Notes: generated by a model not told the origin, from the letters alone. A stretch of DNA of 64,000 nucleotides from Dipteronia dyeriana (GCA_032871835.1 CM065295.1:71153432-71217431), one strand, 5' to 3'. Positions 10,127 through 21,439 are shown, counted from the stretch's first letter. A program made the numbers and translations.

Positions 10127-13100
10127 ATGACGAATCGGTTAAAGGAGTCGCTTAAAACTCCAATGGAAGAGTGGTACGAGGGCAAAGTCACTCGCCATGA
10201 CCATTTCAATGCCCTTGGCCAGATAGACGATGCTATTAACCTGGTCCCTGTAGAATGGGCTGAGGAAGACCGACGTCGGTTAAGGGCGTCCTGTTTTGGA
10301 AAATTATTGACCATGCCCCGCCCGGTGAAGTTTTCGGGTGGTATTATCCACCAGTTACTTCTGTGGGAGGTGCATCATAATGGGCCCTCAGACGAGATGT
10401 GGTTTATGTTAGGCAGTCATGAGGTGAGGTTCTCGAAAATAGAATTCTACCTAATCACTGGATTAAGGTTCGGAGTAGTACCTGATTCGAGAAGCTATGT
10501 TAGCGTGGATACTAGCCTACATCACCGGTACTTTGGTGGTAAGGATGAGATTTCGTCCTTCGAGTTGAGAGATTTCCTGAGGCGAGGTGAGTTTCAGCAG
10601 GCATACGATAGTGTGAAACTATGCCTCATCTTTATGTTGAACTGGATACTTATAGGGTTGGACGAGAGAGTCAAAATGCCAGTTTGGCAGTTACGGCTGG
10701 TGGATGATCTGGACGGTTTTGACGCGTTCCCGTGGGGTGCACACGTGTACAGTCATTCTATAATTTCATTCAAGCAAGCCCTTGACGGGCGACGGGAGAG
10801 GTTCCAGAGACGTCAGTAAGCAAATGAATGTGACAAACATATGGTAGAGGCATACAACATTTATGGTTTATCTTACGCCCTTTTGATAAGCGTTTTATGA
10901 ATAAATTCATTTACGTTTGTAATCGTCTATACGGAATTTGGAAATAACATATATTTATTTGTAGATTTTTCCTTCAAAGTGATCCCTGAGCTTGGGACCC
11001 AATTCTGGACTCTGGTGGCTACCGATATGTATCCCCGAATTCTAAAGTGGACGTTAAAGATACAACTGAGGGGGGATAGGTTGTTGAATATATTCACAGA
11101 TCATGTAAGTGTCTAACTTGTTAATGTTAATAACTAAATTCAATTACACAACGTTCTAACAATGTTTCCAGATGTTTGCAAGGACGGAATTGGTGGCCAC
11201 CCAAGCTGAGAGGGGTGAACCTTATTATGTGGGCATAGCGGAGGCGATACAGGATCCTTTGGGTGATGGAAAATAAGGTATACCGGATTCAGTGAGGGCG
11301 ATTCCGAGTGAGCACGACGTTATATCGGAGGTAGATCAATGTTGTGTCAGTGAAAAGATGCATACGTACACAGAGTTGCCCCGTTAGAGACCCCGAAGGC
11401 AGCGGCGCGTACGATTTACGATGACGGGGCACAATGCTGCAGATAGCTCACGAGGAGACGATGTAGGGGCGCACGAGGTATGTTAAAATTGTTATTATGC
11501 ATTTATTTGTTTCAAATGCAAGTACGTGTGCATGACTGCTATTGTGTACTTGTTTTCAGGACTAGCTGGAGCTTAGAATCCATGCATTTGAGGGTTCAAT
11601 CCTAGCTTTACGAGATGAGCTGCGGAGAAGTGATGAAGAACGAAACAGGCAACATCTGCAGCTGATGGTCTTAATCCAAGCTTTGTGGGGATCAATATCA
11701 CAAACAGTAGGAGAGGGCCCACAGTCCCATGATCGAGATGATTCATACAGAGACTTTGTGGGTGGACGTAGTCCTGTCGACAGGGCAGACTCGGCTAGAG
11801 ATGTAGGTGGTATGCCTTGTACCCAACCTGAGACATATGGTATCGTACCCGATACACATGTGGCCAGACCTGATACACAGGGTACCGATATAGACACTGG
11901 AGGCTCTGACCGACACCAGGAGACTTGTACTGACAGTACACCTGAGTTTCCTCTGCTTCTGGAGGTGCAGGAGACTTCGTCGGAACGAAATCCACTTCTG
12001 AGGGGTTCTTCCATCGGACTTGGCTCTGCAATTACACCGCATGAGACCCTTCCTCCTTCCACTGTCATAGCCGCATCATCCCATGAGATCCCTCATCCTT
12101 CCATCATCACACCTGGTTAATCCCACGAGATCCTTTCTCCTCCCACCGACACACCCCGCGTCATCCGTATCCCCTGTGCACGTAAGAGCGGGTGGCAGCT
12201 GGTCAGCCCATACACTGACCTGACTCTCCCAAAGAGGCCTAGGACAATGCCGATAGCATCAGAGTATATATTCAATCCTCTAGCGTTGGTAGATGCTGGG
12301 CAGTTGGAGGCCTACAAAGCATATAAGAAGAATAGTTCAATAGGGGTGGAGTAAGTATCAAATGTGTTACTTTATTTTTGCACCAACATTAATTTGTTTA
12401 ATTTGTCTGATATTCAGAAAATTGGTTTATACAGGCACGATGTTGATATCATGTAGCCGGTAGACGTGGGTTGGTTCCACAGATTCGAAGAGAACTACAT
12501 GGAGTTGTTTGACTCCGTAGGCTACAAAATTTTTCTGGGTTTGACTTTTTTTTCGCTTGAATTGTAACAGTGTTTCGAAATCTTTTTACAGCATATAGAC
12601 ACGTATCTGGCCATCTTACGGAAGCATCAACGAGCATACCCCAATGTTTATAATTAGAGGATAAACATTCTGGGAACTCAGTTCTTTGTAAGTGTTTGTT
12701 AGTTTGTGTGTAGTTATTTATTAATGAATTGATCCTCACTCACAATGACAATTTGTTTGTCCACAACCATTATTGGAGTACCAGTAGGAGAAAATAATGC
12801 CTCACGGTGATGATGGTAAAGTCAAGACACTGGGGTGGAAGGTCTTGCAGTACAGGTGGTCTACGGAAGACCTTATGACGGTACGTGGATTTCTCCCGGT
12901 AGGAAATATACCCTGGCATGAGGTTGGCATGGTAAGTGTTATAAAATTATTTCCATATTTTGTTTCTCCCATAATTGTGGTGAACATAAGTTATGTTATT
13001 CCTTGGTACAAGTTCTTATTCCTTGCAACATCGGACGCCAGCATTGGCTTGTGGCCAACGTGGACTTGACTGCCAGGATGATACATATCCTAGACCTCTT

Positions 13101-13533
13101 CAGACATGAGGTCCCCGTTAACATAAGGAAACGAGAGGTACGACCACTCAGGTGGTTTCTCCCTTCCATGTTGAATCAGTCTGGGTTTCACGATGATAGG
13201 CCACCCGGTAGGGAGAAGTTCAAGAGGGAGAATAGGGCTTTTGGGGTGAGCCTGCTGTCGAAAATAGCTCTGTCGTAACAACAACAAATGTATCATTATA
13301 TAATAGTATGTACACACGATCTAATAAAAATTATTATCTTTGTAACACGTGTCTATGTCGTGCATTGCAATGGTAATTGTGGGGCGCATATGTTGAGGCT
13401 GATAGAGTACATACTGGCAGACAGGATCCAATACTATTGGACAGAAGACGATATGCCCACCATACGGGAGAAGATGGCAGTGGAGGTGTTTTGTAACTCC
13501 CAACCACAAATACGAGGCATGAATGTTGTACAG
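10127..13533 (+). pseudogene. Ulp1/C48-type SUMO-protease-like gene of the MULE, multi-exon, probably defective
   Basis: The first exon (10127-10819, 230 codons) resembles the DUF1985 domain found in MULE-borne Ulp1 genes (KFSGGIIHQLLLWEV, EFYLITGLRFG). Further exon-like pieces are about 10964-11105 (ELGTQFWTLVATDMYPRILKW) ending at a GTAAGT donor, about 11171-11478, and about 11560-12350, a low-complexity linker rich in Asp, Thr and Pro. The C48 peptidase part is at 12797-13533: catalytic His in RQHWLVANVDL, Asp in HILDLFRH, and Cys in GNCGAHMLRLIEY. In-frame stops at about 11275, 11385, 11565, 12118 and 12454 lie in candidate exons, so either the exon model is wrong or the gene is dead. An intact enzyme would cleave SUMO-type conjugates in the nucleus; its role for the transposon is unknown. 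Confidence 0.75.
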
Positions 13534-13772
13534 TAGTGGAGTTGTATTAAATTATGTAATAATATTCATTCATTAAATTATGTAATACTTAAATTATGTA
13601 ATAATATTCATTCATTAAATTATGCAAATTATGCAAATTATGCAAATTATGCACATTGACAAATTTTACATCCCGTTCTTCAATAGGAAACTAAATCTAA
13701 AAATAATAACGTAACATTTTCACATCGTGCAATTACAACTAAGAAATATGGGTTCTTTCTAAATGCGCTCAG

Positions 13773-16359
13773 TCATACTACAGTAGGTCCATTATCAGGG
13801 CAAGTCTGTTTGTTGTGTCCAACTGAATGACATATGCTACACTTGCGCCGGTATTCTGGCGGAACAATTCTACTCGGACCATCATTAATCAAAGGTGGAT
13901 TATGACATCGTCTAGCATTATGACCTGATTCTCCACATCTTCTACACGATTGAGTAGTTGTCCTTTCCGAAGACGAGGCATGTCGGCCCCCCCTCGGACG
14001 TCCTGCTTGCCTCATTGACAATGGATTTAACACCTCACGATCGGCGATGTCAGTGGGGACTATCCATTCTGACGGATGGCCAACAGACATAATAGAAACC
14101 GAATACGCATCGATTAATGTCTGTCTCTTGTAGAAGTCCACACATAAAGATGTGTAATCCAAGTTTCGCTCCCTGCAACAACAATTACATGGGGTGTCAA
14201 ATTCATTTGCAAGTACCCAAAATATATTACGTAAAAGTATTATACCTTGTTGCTGCAAGTGCGTGTGAACATGGAAACATGTCCATTTGAAATTTATTGC
14301 ACGTGCAAGTCTTCCGGGCTAAGTCAACAATCCACTGCTTCTTGGACAGTTTGACGGAGAATATATTCCAGTTAACTGGATTGACGGTCATATAAGCACA
14401 TTTCTCAACACGTTTGAGGATCACAAGATATGTTGTGTCAGTCAACTGATGACGCATGAACTGTGCAGTACGAGACGATCATAAAACCACCGCTGTAGCA
14501 TATTCCTAATTAACTCTGCTAGTGTCAGCATGGGTAGTTGCCGTGCGAATTTGAGGCATGAGTTTATGCATTCAACAACATTTGTTGTCACCTTATACCT
14601 TCTTTCTGGACAATGTACTCGGGACCACTTGTGTGGACCAGCTTCAATGACATAATTGAATGCATTCTGGTGCAGGTTACGTAGCTCTTCCATGTGGCAA
14701 TTATATTTCAACTCAGTGTATGATCTAGCTATTTTATCCATTATGGCTGCTACATCCTTTCTGTGAAATAGTTTCTTCACATTTTCAGAAAGTGTCGGTA
14801 ACATATCGTATGGGTTGTATCGGGAAAACCTTTAGAAATCCCAGCTTCAATGCTTGCATGCCGATCGAAAATGAAAACCAGATCATCAATATGGCCTAAG
14901 GCACCCTTCAAGAATTCAAAAATGACTCCCATGAAAGGTTGTTTTCTGAGTCACCATACCCAAAAGCAATTGGATACACCTGTTCGTTCCCATCTTGTGC
15001 AGTTGCAACAAACATTGTGCCCCTGAATCTTCCCTTTAAATGGGTACCATATACAGCAATAACTGGACACATACATCTCCGGAATCCTATGAGTGAGACA
15101 CCCAACGATATGAAAAAATAGAGAAATCTACCATCTTCGTCGCACTGTAAGTCAGTTATTGTCCCTGGATTTTGTTGCTCTAACACGTAGCCAAATGATG
15201 ACAGTAGTTTGAAGGTTTCCTCATGTGTTCCATAGGTCAGTGACAACGCATATTGCAGGGCTTGATGTGCCTTACTGTACAAGATTTGGATGTCATACAT
15301 TGTTTTCATGTCGGCGATTATGTCCTTCAGACGTATTAGTTGACCATCTTGTTGTTGAAGTCTAGGTGCAACCACTTCTCCAATTATGACTGCACTAGCT
15401 TGTCGGTGACGGCGGTGAATCTCCTCCAAAGGACATGTGTGTTCGTTCATAAAACTTCTTACTTGGAAGTATGTCTCGTCATCTCTCCTAACTATTCGTA
15501 ATTTCCATATACAGTTGTCCATCAAACAAACCAAATGTAACGTTGTCTTATTTGACTTTTTCACCTTCCACTCGAAGTTCTGCCACATTGCAAAATGCCC
15601 AACGAGTCTCTTCAAATCCTTTTTGGTAGGAAAAAATTGCCCCTTATATATCATGCTTGTAGTTTCTTCTTGAACTGAGTTTCTACTTCCACCAATACTA
15701 AACGAGTATGATTGTGCTCCTGGAATAACCCACCTTCTAACATTATCAGAATCACATGTAGTTAAATTAGGCCGGACCTCGGAAGTCCCAGCTACATTTG
15801 CTGCACTGCAAGTAAATCTTTGTACACATGTTGCACGTCTTTCCAGTTCGACAGCCTCTTTCTCTTCCTCATTGTTAGCTACATTATCAACCGGATGCAA
15901 ATTTTTCTCATCATCCATCTATTGTGTCGGCTTAACATTCGGTTCACTGTTTTGCTCATTGTTTATGTCATTGTAGAAGTTATTATAATGGTGGTTGAAC
16001 TGCCCATCATTCATCTCAATTTGACATCCAAACACATCGTCGAATTGGCCACCGACTAATTCACCGTGGTCGGCTACTTCCGGTGGGACACCACATAGGT
16101 TTTCCCCACTTTCTATAAACAACTGGTTGCTTCCGCTTGCTACCCTCTCAATTAGATTGACACATACTTGAGGGATCACCCTATCTTCTCCCAGCATAAA
16201 CTGAACATCATCGTCGTTTCTTATAAACGTGCGACATGTAGTCCCAGGAACTATTGATATACATTGTAGATCAGCACTGTATTTGTCGACATCATACTTT
16301 ACAACGGTTTCCACGATCAACACCAACTCTTGGTAAGTCATACTCTTTGAGACATACAT
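13773..16359 (-). pseudogene. MuDR-type MULE transposase, frameshifted, first catalytic Asp lost
   Basis: Read leftwards from ATG at 16359. The N-terminal part (16359-15919) is acidic and ends at a TAG directly before an in-frame ATG at 15918, so a single stop splits two otherwise continuous frames. The next 336 codons hold the MuDR N-terminal domain (GQFFPTKKDLKRLVGHFAM, EHTCPLEE) and the start of the MULE DDE domain. There VYGTHLKGRF replaces the usual VDGTHLKG, an Asp to Tyr change (GAT to TAT). Frameshifts after 14908 lead to FDRHASI (about 14870, second catalytic Asp), a helical part (14442-14804), a SWIM zinc finger (CTCNKFQMDMFPCSHA, about 14260-14320), and two CCHC zinc knuckles (CRRCGESGHNARRC, CSICHSVGHNKQTC) before the stop at 13773. 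The protein can no longer transpose the element. Confidence 0.88.
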
Positions 16360-16627
16360 TCATTGATTATCAACACCTAAAAACCTCTGACTTCCATCAT
16401 GTAACTGCTCCCATCGGCCGTTGTAAGAGATGATTATTCTCACCCGATTCATTCTCCTGTCAAAATCAAAATCACATACCATTATTAACAATAACAATAT
16501 CTAAATTCAATTTCAAATAACAATTAAATAACCAAATGAATGTTATAAAAAAGCTCAAAAATAATAACAAATGTCGGAATTAAAAAAATTCCTTCGTAAC
16601 AAAAAAATACTAGGATAATCAAAGTAC

Positions 16628-17045
16628 AAGCTCGAGCCAATAGATTAAAATCTCAGAAAAGCAAAATAAAATCTCGATCCAATACAATAACATCTCGGAT
16701 AAGCATAGTACAAGTGCTAGGACCAAGTTTTTATATAGCTCGGATCGAGCTTTTTATATAAGCCCCGAGCTTTTATAAAAGCTCGGAGCTGTTATATAAA
16801 AGCTCGGTATAAAAGCTTGGGGCTTATATAAAAAGCTCGATCCGAGCTTTTATATAGCAGCTCGGATCGAGCTTTTAAAAGCTCGCACATGTTATAAAAG
16901 CTTAGACAACTCTTATAAGCTCGGACCGAGGTTTTTTTTAAAAACCCTAGCTTTTACAAAACCCTAGCTTTTACAAAACCTGAGCTTTTACAAAACCTGA
17001 GCTTTTACAAAACCTCGAGCTTTTATAACAAACCTACAAGCTCAA
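16628..17045. repeat. Palindromic GAGCTTTT repeat array, right MULE end, with a long hairpin
   Basis: The mirror of the left array, rich in CTCGGATCGAGC, AAAAGCTCGG and GAGCTTTTA words. It includes a perfect 28-bp inverted repeat: 16739-16766 (starting CTCGGATCGAGC, ending AAGCCCC) is the reverse complement of 16819-16846, with a 52-bp loop that itself folds. Near the right side (16950-17035) are five direct copies of the GAGCTTTTACAAAACCT type. It lies between the transposase start and the right terminal inverted repeat. Confidence 0.9.
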
Positions 17046-17551
17046 CCTATATCCTTAGAAAGTAAGAAAATAAACCTAGTACACATTATGGAGACTAAAT
17101 GTTCATAAATTTATTGCATACATCTTAAATCACTCGTAAACGCATGACAAAATATTAGGGAGATCATAAAAATCAGTTACCTGTATATTTGAGAAACACA
17201 CTACTTTTTTGGCGAGAGAAATAAACTTATCTTTTTGAAACCGAAGATGAAAGCACAAATACAACTTTTAAGGGTAATTTTGGTAGTTCACCATAATAGG
17301 TACCTTTTAAACATAAGTTATTAATATGGTGACATCATCGCAACTCATAAAAAAAAGTGACATTTCTTACCATTTCCATGTGGGAATATTTTTCTCTTAT
17401 CGCCTTGACAGCCGTGGTTTTTTCTCCGTTCTTGGGTTTCCACGTAATCTTGTGTTTTGTATGTGATTGGATTGATTTATTTTCTTCCATCTTATTTTTC
17501 TTACAAGTCATTATTATTGTTTGTTTATGGCTATCCTGCAACGCTTTCGCT

Positions 17552-18533
17552 AGCGATTGTTGTTAATATTATCCATGTCCAAAGTACTGATTTTCACCAT
17601 ATTCAATTGTCCATCATTTAGACCGCAAAACACCGGTACGTTCTTGAACAACAACAACATTGTTTCACTGTTATTCAAATAGCATAATGGCTTCAACCGA
17701 GAGAACTTCTCAAATGTCAAGATTTAGTCTACAATCTTTCACGCCATATTTCTAACCCAAATTGGGTTATCACAACCACTTTTCTCCATTGCCAAGCCGA
17801 GACGGCCGTTCGAAACTCCAAGAGAATATCTTCACCTTTCACTTTTGCACACAACGTCAGATAGATGTAACTTCTTGAACTCTCTTCCACTAAGTCAGTG
17901 CACAATATCGTACGAACCCTCAAGATTTTCAAACACTAATAGACAGCTTCATTAAAAGCAATCCTTGTTTTAAAGTTATCTAAAACATTATCGTTATCCA
18001 CATTTTAATATTCCTCTAGAGAAAAAAACTTTGTTTGCTTGTCCAATAATCTTTCTTCATATAATAGATGTTAACAACATTTCCTAGATAATCAATTTTA
18101 ACAATCTTTTAGTTGCCAATGGGCTCGTTATAACCAAAGCCAGGCATAAATGCCACATAATATGATATAAACTTTCTTTCTTTAAGAGAAAGATTATACA
18201 AAAACAAGAATTTATATTCATCTATAACCGACAACAAGCCATTAAAAGAACCCACACAAATTATGCAATCAGCATTGTATGGATATCTCGGATGAAACTT
18301 ATAACCCTACAAATAAATCTTGTAATCCTTTCCGGATACGATTTAGAGCTCTATAGAGAAGAGATCGAGCATACTATTTCCCAAAAGTTTGGTTCGACTT
18401 AGGGTTTGACTTTAAGAGAGATGCATTTTCACACAAGAGGATGGGAAATTCTTTGATATTTGAATCGGGATAGAGACTTCACTAGTAGTGCCAAGAGTAT
18501 GTCAATTATAAGCTCCCATGGAAGAGTCGGCAT
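17552..18533 (-). pseudogene. F-box protein pseudogene (second copy)
   Basis: Read leftwards from ATG at 18533. It starts MPTLPWELIIDILLALLVK, a good plant F-box (Skp1-binding) motif, then SLSRFK before a frameshift. Further on it shows the F-box-associated domain: RYPYNADCIICVGSFNGLL (about 18235-18290), a GFGYNEPIGN motif (about 18120-18150), and C-terminal pieces (LGVSNGRLGLAMEKSGCDNP, PLCYLNNSETMLL) to a stop near 17552. In-frame stops and frameshifts occur throughout. The gene would have encoded a substrate receptor for an SCF ubiquitin ligase, target unknown. The copia-like LTR lies immediately past its stop codon. Confidence 0.8.
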
Positions 18534-18582
18534 GGCAACATGCCTTCTGAAAAATCAAGCTAGGTAATGGTGGGGTTTTTTT

Positions 18583-18703
18583 TTTTTTTTTAAATCAGTA
18601 AAAAAGTAAAAAGGTGAAAGTGATGACAATAAATGCACTTGATTTTTTTTTTTAAATCAGTAAAAAAGTAAAAAGGTGAAAGTGATGACAATAAATGCAC
18701 TTG
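18583..18703. repeat. Tandem duplication, two 61-bp units
   Basis: A poly-T run followed by AAATCAGTAAAAAAGTAAAA and GTGATGACAATAAATGCACT occurs twice in a row (AAATCAG at 18592 and 18653). It lies in the 5' flank of the second F-box copy; a single diverged version is found upstream of the first copy (about 8380-8430). Confidence 0.9.
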
Positions 18704-19426
18704 ATTTATACCATATGTAACATAGAAAATTTGTTTTTAACCACAAACGATTAAATCATTTTCTGAAAATAATTTCAATGTATATCCATAAAATACCAAT
18801 ATACCCCTAAAATTATTTTTCTAATTTGGTTTGATTTTTTTTTTCTATCTTCTTTGACCATCTTCTTCTTTGATCATCTTCTTCTTCTGCAAATCGAATA
18901 TAGTGGATATTGCTATATCCTGCAAATCAAACAGAAGCACATCGCTGTTATTCCTGCATGTCGATGTGAATATTTGAAGGTCTGAAGTATTAAAGCTTTG
19001 AAGGTTTGATTTTTTTTTTCCGATTTGCTCTAAATCGGTTTAAGGTGTGTAAATATCTTCCATTTCTGAATTAACTGGGTTCGAAACAATTATTTTAACA
19101 TGATTTTTACGTTATTACATTACTATTGTGTGTTTTTGTGAATAATCGAATGAATTAAAGTTTCAAGTTTTTTTTCCAGAACATTTCAAGTTTTACTTGT
19201 TCGAAAATTTGAAATCTTCTATAAAAACTAAAAAAAAAAAATTTGAAATATGATATGAAAATTCGAAATGTTGGTAAAGCTTGAAATCTTGAGATGCTTA
19301 TAGAGATTTAAAGCATGATTTTAAGTTTATACCCCAGAAAACGTGAAATGTTTAGAAAATCTGGAAATTAGATGTAAAACTTAAAATCTTACTATTTTTT
19401 TAGAAATCAATTTCTTTTCTAGGTAA

Positions 19427-19746
19427 ATGGATTACATGTTGGTAATCAACTATGATGGGCAGTGGGATGATTTATGATATGTTGGTGGTGATACATTTGT
19501 TGAGGTGGTGTCGATTCATTTAAATTATTTAGAGTTAGAGAACTTCGTACATGGAGAGGTTCGTCAAAAAAGTAATTGTTCGCGAACAAGGTCACAATAA
19601 GATCGGATGTCCTAACCTAAGACGAAGACCAAATAATGGACAGTTAAACACATCCATAACTGTTGAGCAGCCGACACCACCAACTCGTAGACAATGTGCT
19701 TGTATTGTATGTCACGTACTTGGCCATAATCGCAAGACATACCGTT
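19427..19746 (+). pseudogene. MULE transposase remnant: N-terminus joined to zinc knuckles
   Basis: From ATG 19427 it reads MDYMLVINYDGQWDD and, after a stop, YVGGDTFVEVVSIHLNYLEL, the N-terminal style of MuDR-like proteins. It then jumps to two C-terminal zinc-knuckle motifs (EQGHNKIGCPN and CIVCHVLGHNRKTY), the second lacking its last Cys. The usual 400-500 residues between, including the MuDR domain, DDE core and SWIM finger, are gone. It could not act as a transposase. Confidence 0.65.
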
Positions 19747-19977
19747 AGTTGACCACTCCCTGCGTACGGGTGGTACACCCACTGATGGCGATACTACTCA
19801 TTAGTCATTTCAATTACCTTTTTGTGTTTTAGCATGAACTTAAATCATGTATGAACTCAAGTTTGTAAGTTTATGTTTTAGTATTGAGAAGCTTGTTTAA
19901 TTATTATACCTAGGAATTTTCTGATATCAAGTTTTGAAAATATTACAAGTTGTAATTCCAAGTTAAAGTTCTGTACC

Positions 19978-20125
19978 TGCGATTTAAATCATGATTTCAA
20001 GTTTGATGCCTGCGATTTAAAATATGATTTCAAGTTTCGGGTCCCTGCGATTTAAAGTATAATTTCAACTTTGCATGATTTCAAGTTCGGTGCCTACGAT
20101 TTAAAGAATGATTTCAAATTTAGGG
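19978..20125. repeat. Subterminal direct repeats of the deleted MULE
   Basis: Four to five copies of a roughly 30-bp unit, TGCGATTTAAA followed by ATGATTTCAAGTTT, in direct orientation with variable spacers. A related word, AAGCATGATTTTAAG, occurs near both ends of the element (19313 and 20572). Confidence 0.75.
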
Positions 20126-21439
20126 TAAATACAATTTAAAATGTCTGACACTGTCAACAACACAGCAGTACCAGTTTCATTTTAACAATTCAGCAACAAA
20201 ATACAATTCGTTCATAATTTCTTCACAGTTTCTGTTACCAAATTCAACCTAAAACACAGGATAATTTAACAACACCCTGCCAACCAAAACACCCTACCAA
20301 CCAACCAAGCAAATGACACAAAATACACAAAATATAGTTGTTCATGCTCAAAAACTGTTTGAAAACACCCTGCTCACACCATTGTAACATGCCACCCCTA
20401 GCCATAGCATCTCTAATAATTGTCAAATGAGACAATTTACAGTAAATGTTCACTTGAGCATCAAACTAATTATCCTCTTCATGCTTGTAAACCAAATTAT
20501 CTCCACCGTTTGCCATATGCATTAACTTAAAAAAAATATTGCAAGATTTCAAGTTTATGCAAGAGAAATAAAGCATGATTTTAAGATCCAAAATACAAAC
20601 ACAAGCAAAAAAAATTCCATTCGGATTTCCACAACAAAAATCACCAGAAATCACAAAACCTGACACCACAAAGCTGCTCAACAGAACAAAAATCAATTTG
20701 AATCCCTCAAAATCACAATACCACTATTTCCATTCGAATCCATCAAAATCCAATGTTTTTAACAAGAAATCAAAATTGAAATCGAAATGTTCTTAACAAG
20801 AAATCAATCAACCCAAACAAATGAAATCGGAATGTTCTTAACAAAAAATCCATACCAAAATCTAATGTTCTTACAACAAATCAAATTGATAAAAAGTTAA
20901 TTGGAAGTGGAAAACCATACCTACAAACCGAGAAACAATCTTCTCCGACCACCGGTAGGGTTGTCTCCTGGATGCGACGACGATCTCTTCTATTCGGCAA
21001 CGACGATGACGGTGCTCTCTTCTCTTTGGTGACGACGACACTCTCTTCCAGCAGCTCTGGCGACGGTGACGACACTCTCTTCTGGCAGTTCTTGCGACGA
21101 CCACACTCTTTTCTCTCTCACTGACCATGCCTACTTTGTTTTACACTAGAGAAAAAACCCAAATCCATAATGTGTATCCACTATTGTTTTGGCTTTTAGG
21201 TTTTTATATATGAGTATTAATGATTAAAATTTCGTATGTTGGTACAAATGAAATTCTAATATTTTCAGTAAATTGTCCTCAGTGCACATTAATATAAGTT
21301 ATATCAGTGTGTTATATGTAGACCACTGATTATGGAGAAGTTTTGACAAGTGTATACACTTTGAATCAAAGTATCTAAATCTAATGATCCACATCCAAGT
21401 ATTGAACCCACAGATAAAGTTATATCAGTGCGTACTGAC

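Larger units (their letters stand above)
9178..17375. mobile_element. Mutator-like element (MULE) carrying a Ulp1-like protease gene
   Basis: About 8.2 kb. The left end (9190-9300) and the reverse complement of the right end (17265-17375) pair over roughly 100 bp; shared blocks include ATTAATAA followed by ATGTTTAAAAG, and AATGGCAC/AATGTCAC. Inside each end is an array of palindromic GAGCTTTT-type repeats (9573-10070 and 16628-17045). The body holds a Ulp1/C48-type gene on the plus strand and a MuDR-type transposase on the minus strand, converging at about 13.5-13.8 kb. It sits in the copia-like LTR; flanks TATAGTGGG and CCATGTGGG share GTGGG and may be a decayed 9-bp target duplication. MULEs with a Ulp1-like gene are known from Arabidopsis (Kaonashi type) and melon (CUMULE); this looks like a relative. 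Confidence 0.85.
8546..17540 (+). mobile_element. Copia-like LTR (probably solo), split by a MULE
   Basis: The LTR starts TGTTGGATATAAC at 8546, has a TATAAATA box at 9036-9043, and reads up to about 9177. It resumes after the MULE at about 17376 and ends near TATCCTGCA at 17540, giving roughly 800 bp of LTR. The ends form a rough TGTTGGATA / TATCCTGCA inverted pair. The right part has the plant copia U5 style (GCCGTGG, then GGGTTTCCACGTAA). No internal retrotransposon domain is seen on either side. The flanking pentamers do not match (TTACT and ACGCT), so a solo LTR is likely but not proved. Confidence 0.55.
18720..21300 (+). mobile_element. Internally deleted MULE (non-autonomous)
   Basis: A short reading frame at 19427-19746 joins the start of a MuDR-type transposase to its C-terminal zinc knuckles, with the whole catalytic core missing. 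Around it are repeated subterminal words of the type GATTTAAAGCATGATTTTAA: left at about 19180-19395, right at about 19925-20125 and 20540-20590. The outer ends are AT-rich; the left (from about 18720) and the reverse complement of the right (to about 21300) share only weak stretches such as AACGATTAAATCATT / ACGAAATTTTAATCATT. Boundaries are therefore approximate. The Arg-rich minus-strand frame at 20871-21128 is a CGACGACG-type repeat in the right arm, not a gene. Confidence 0.55.

Noticed and set aside
11562..12068. 168-codon minus-strand frame
   Set aside because: Shadow of the low-complexity linker of the Ulp1-like gene on the plus strand.
13288..13536. Independent small gene at the end of the Ulp1-like gene
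   Set aside because: It carries the catalytic Cys region (GNCGAHM) and is the last exon of the C48 peptidase part.
20871..21128. Arg-rich minus-strand frame of 85 codons
   Set aside because: Built from CGACGACG and TCTTCTGG repeats in the arm of the deleted MULE; no recognisable domain.
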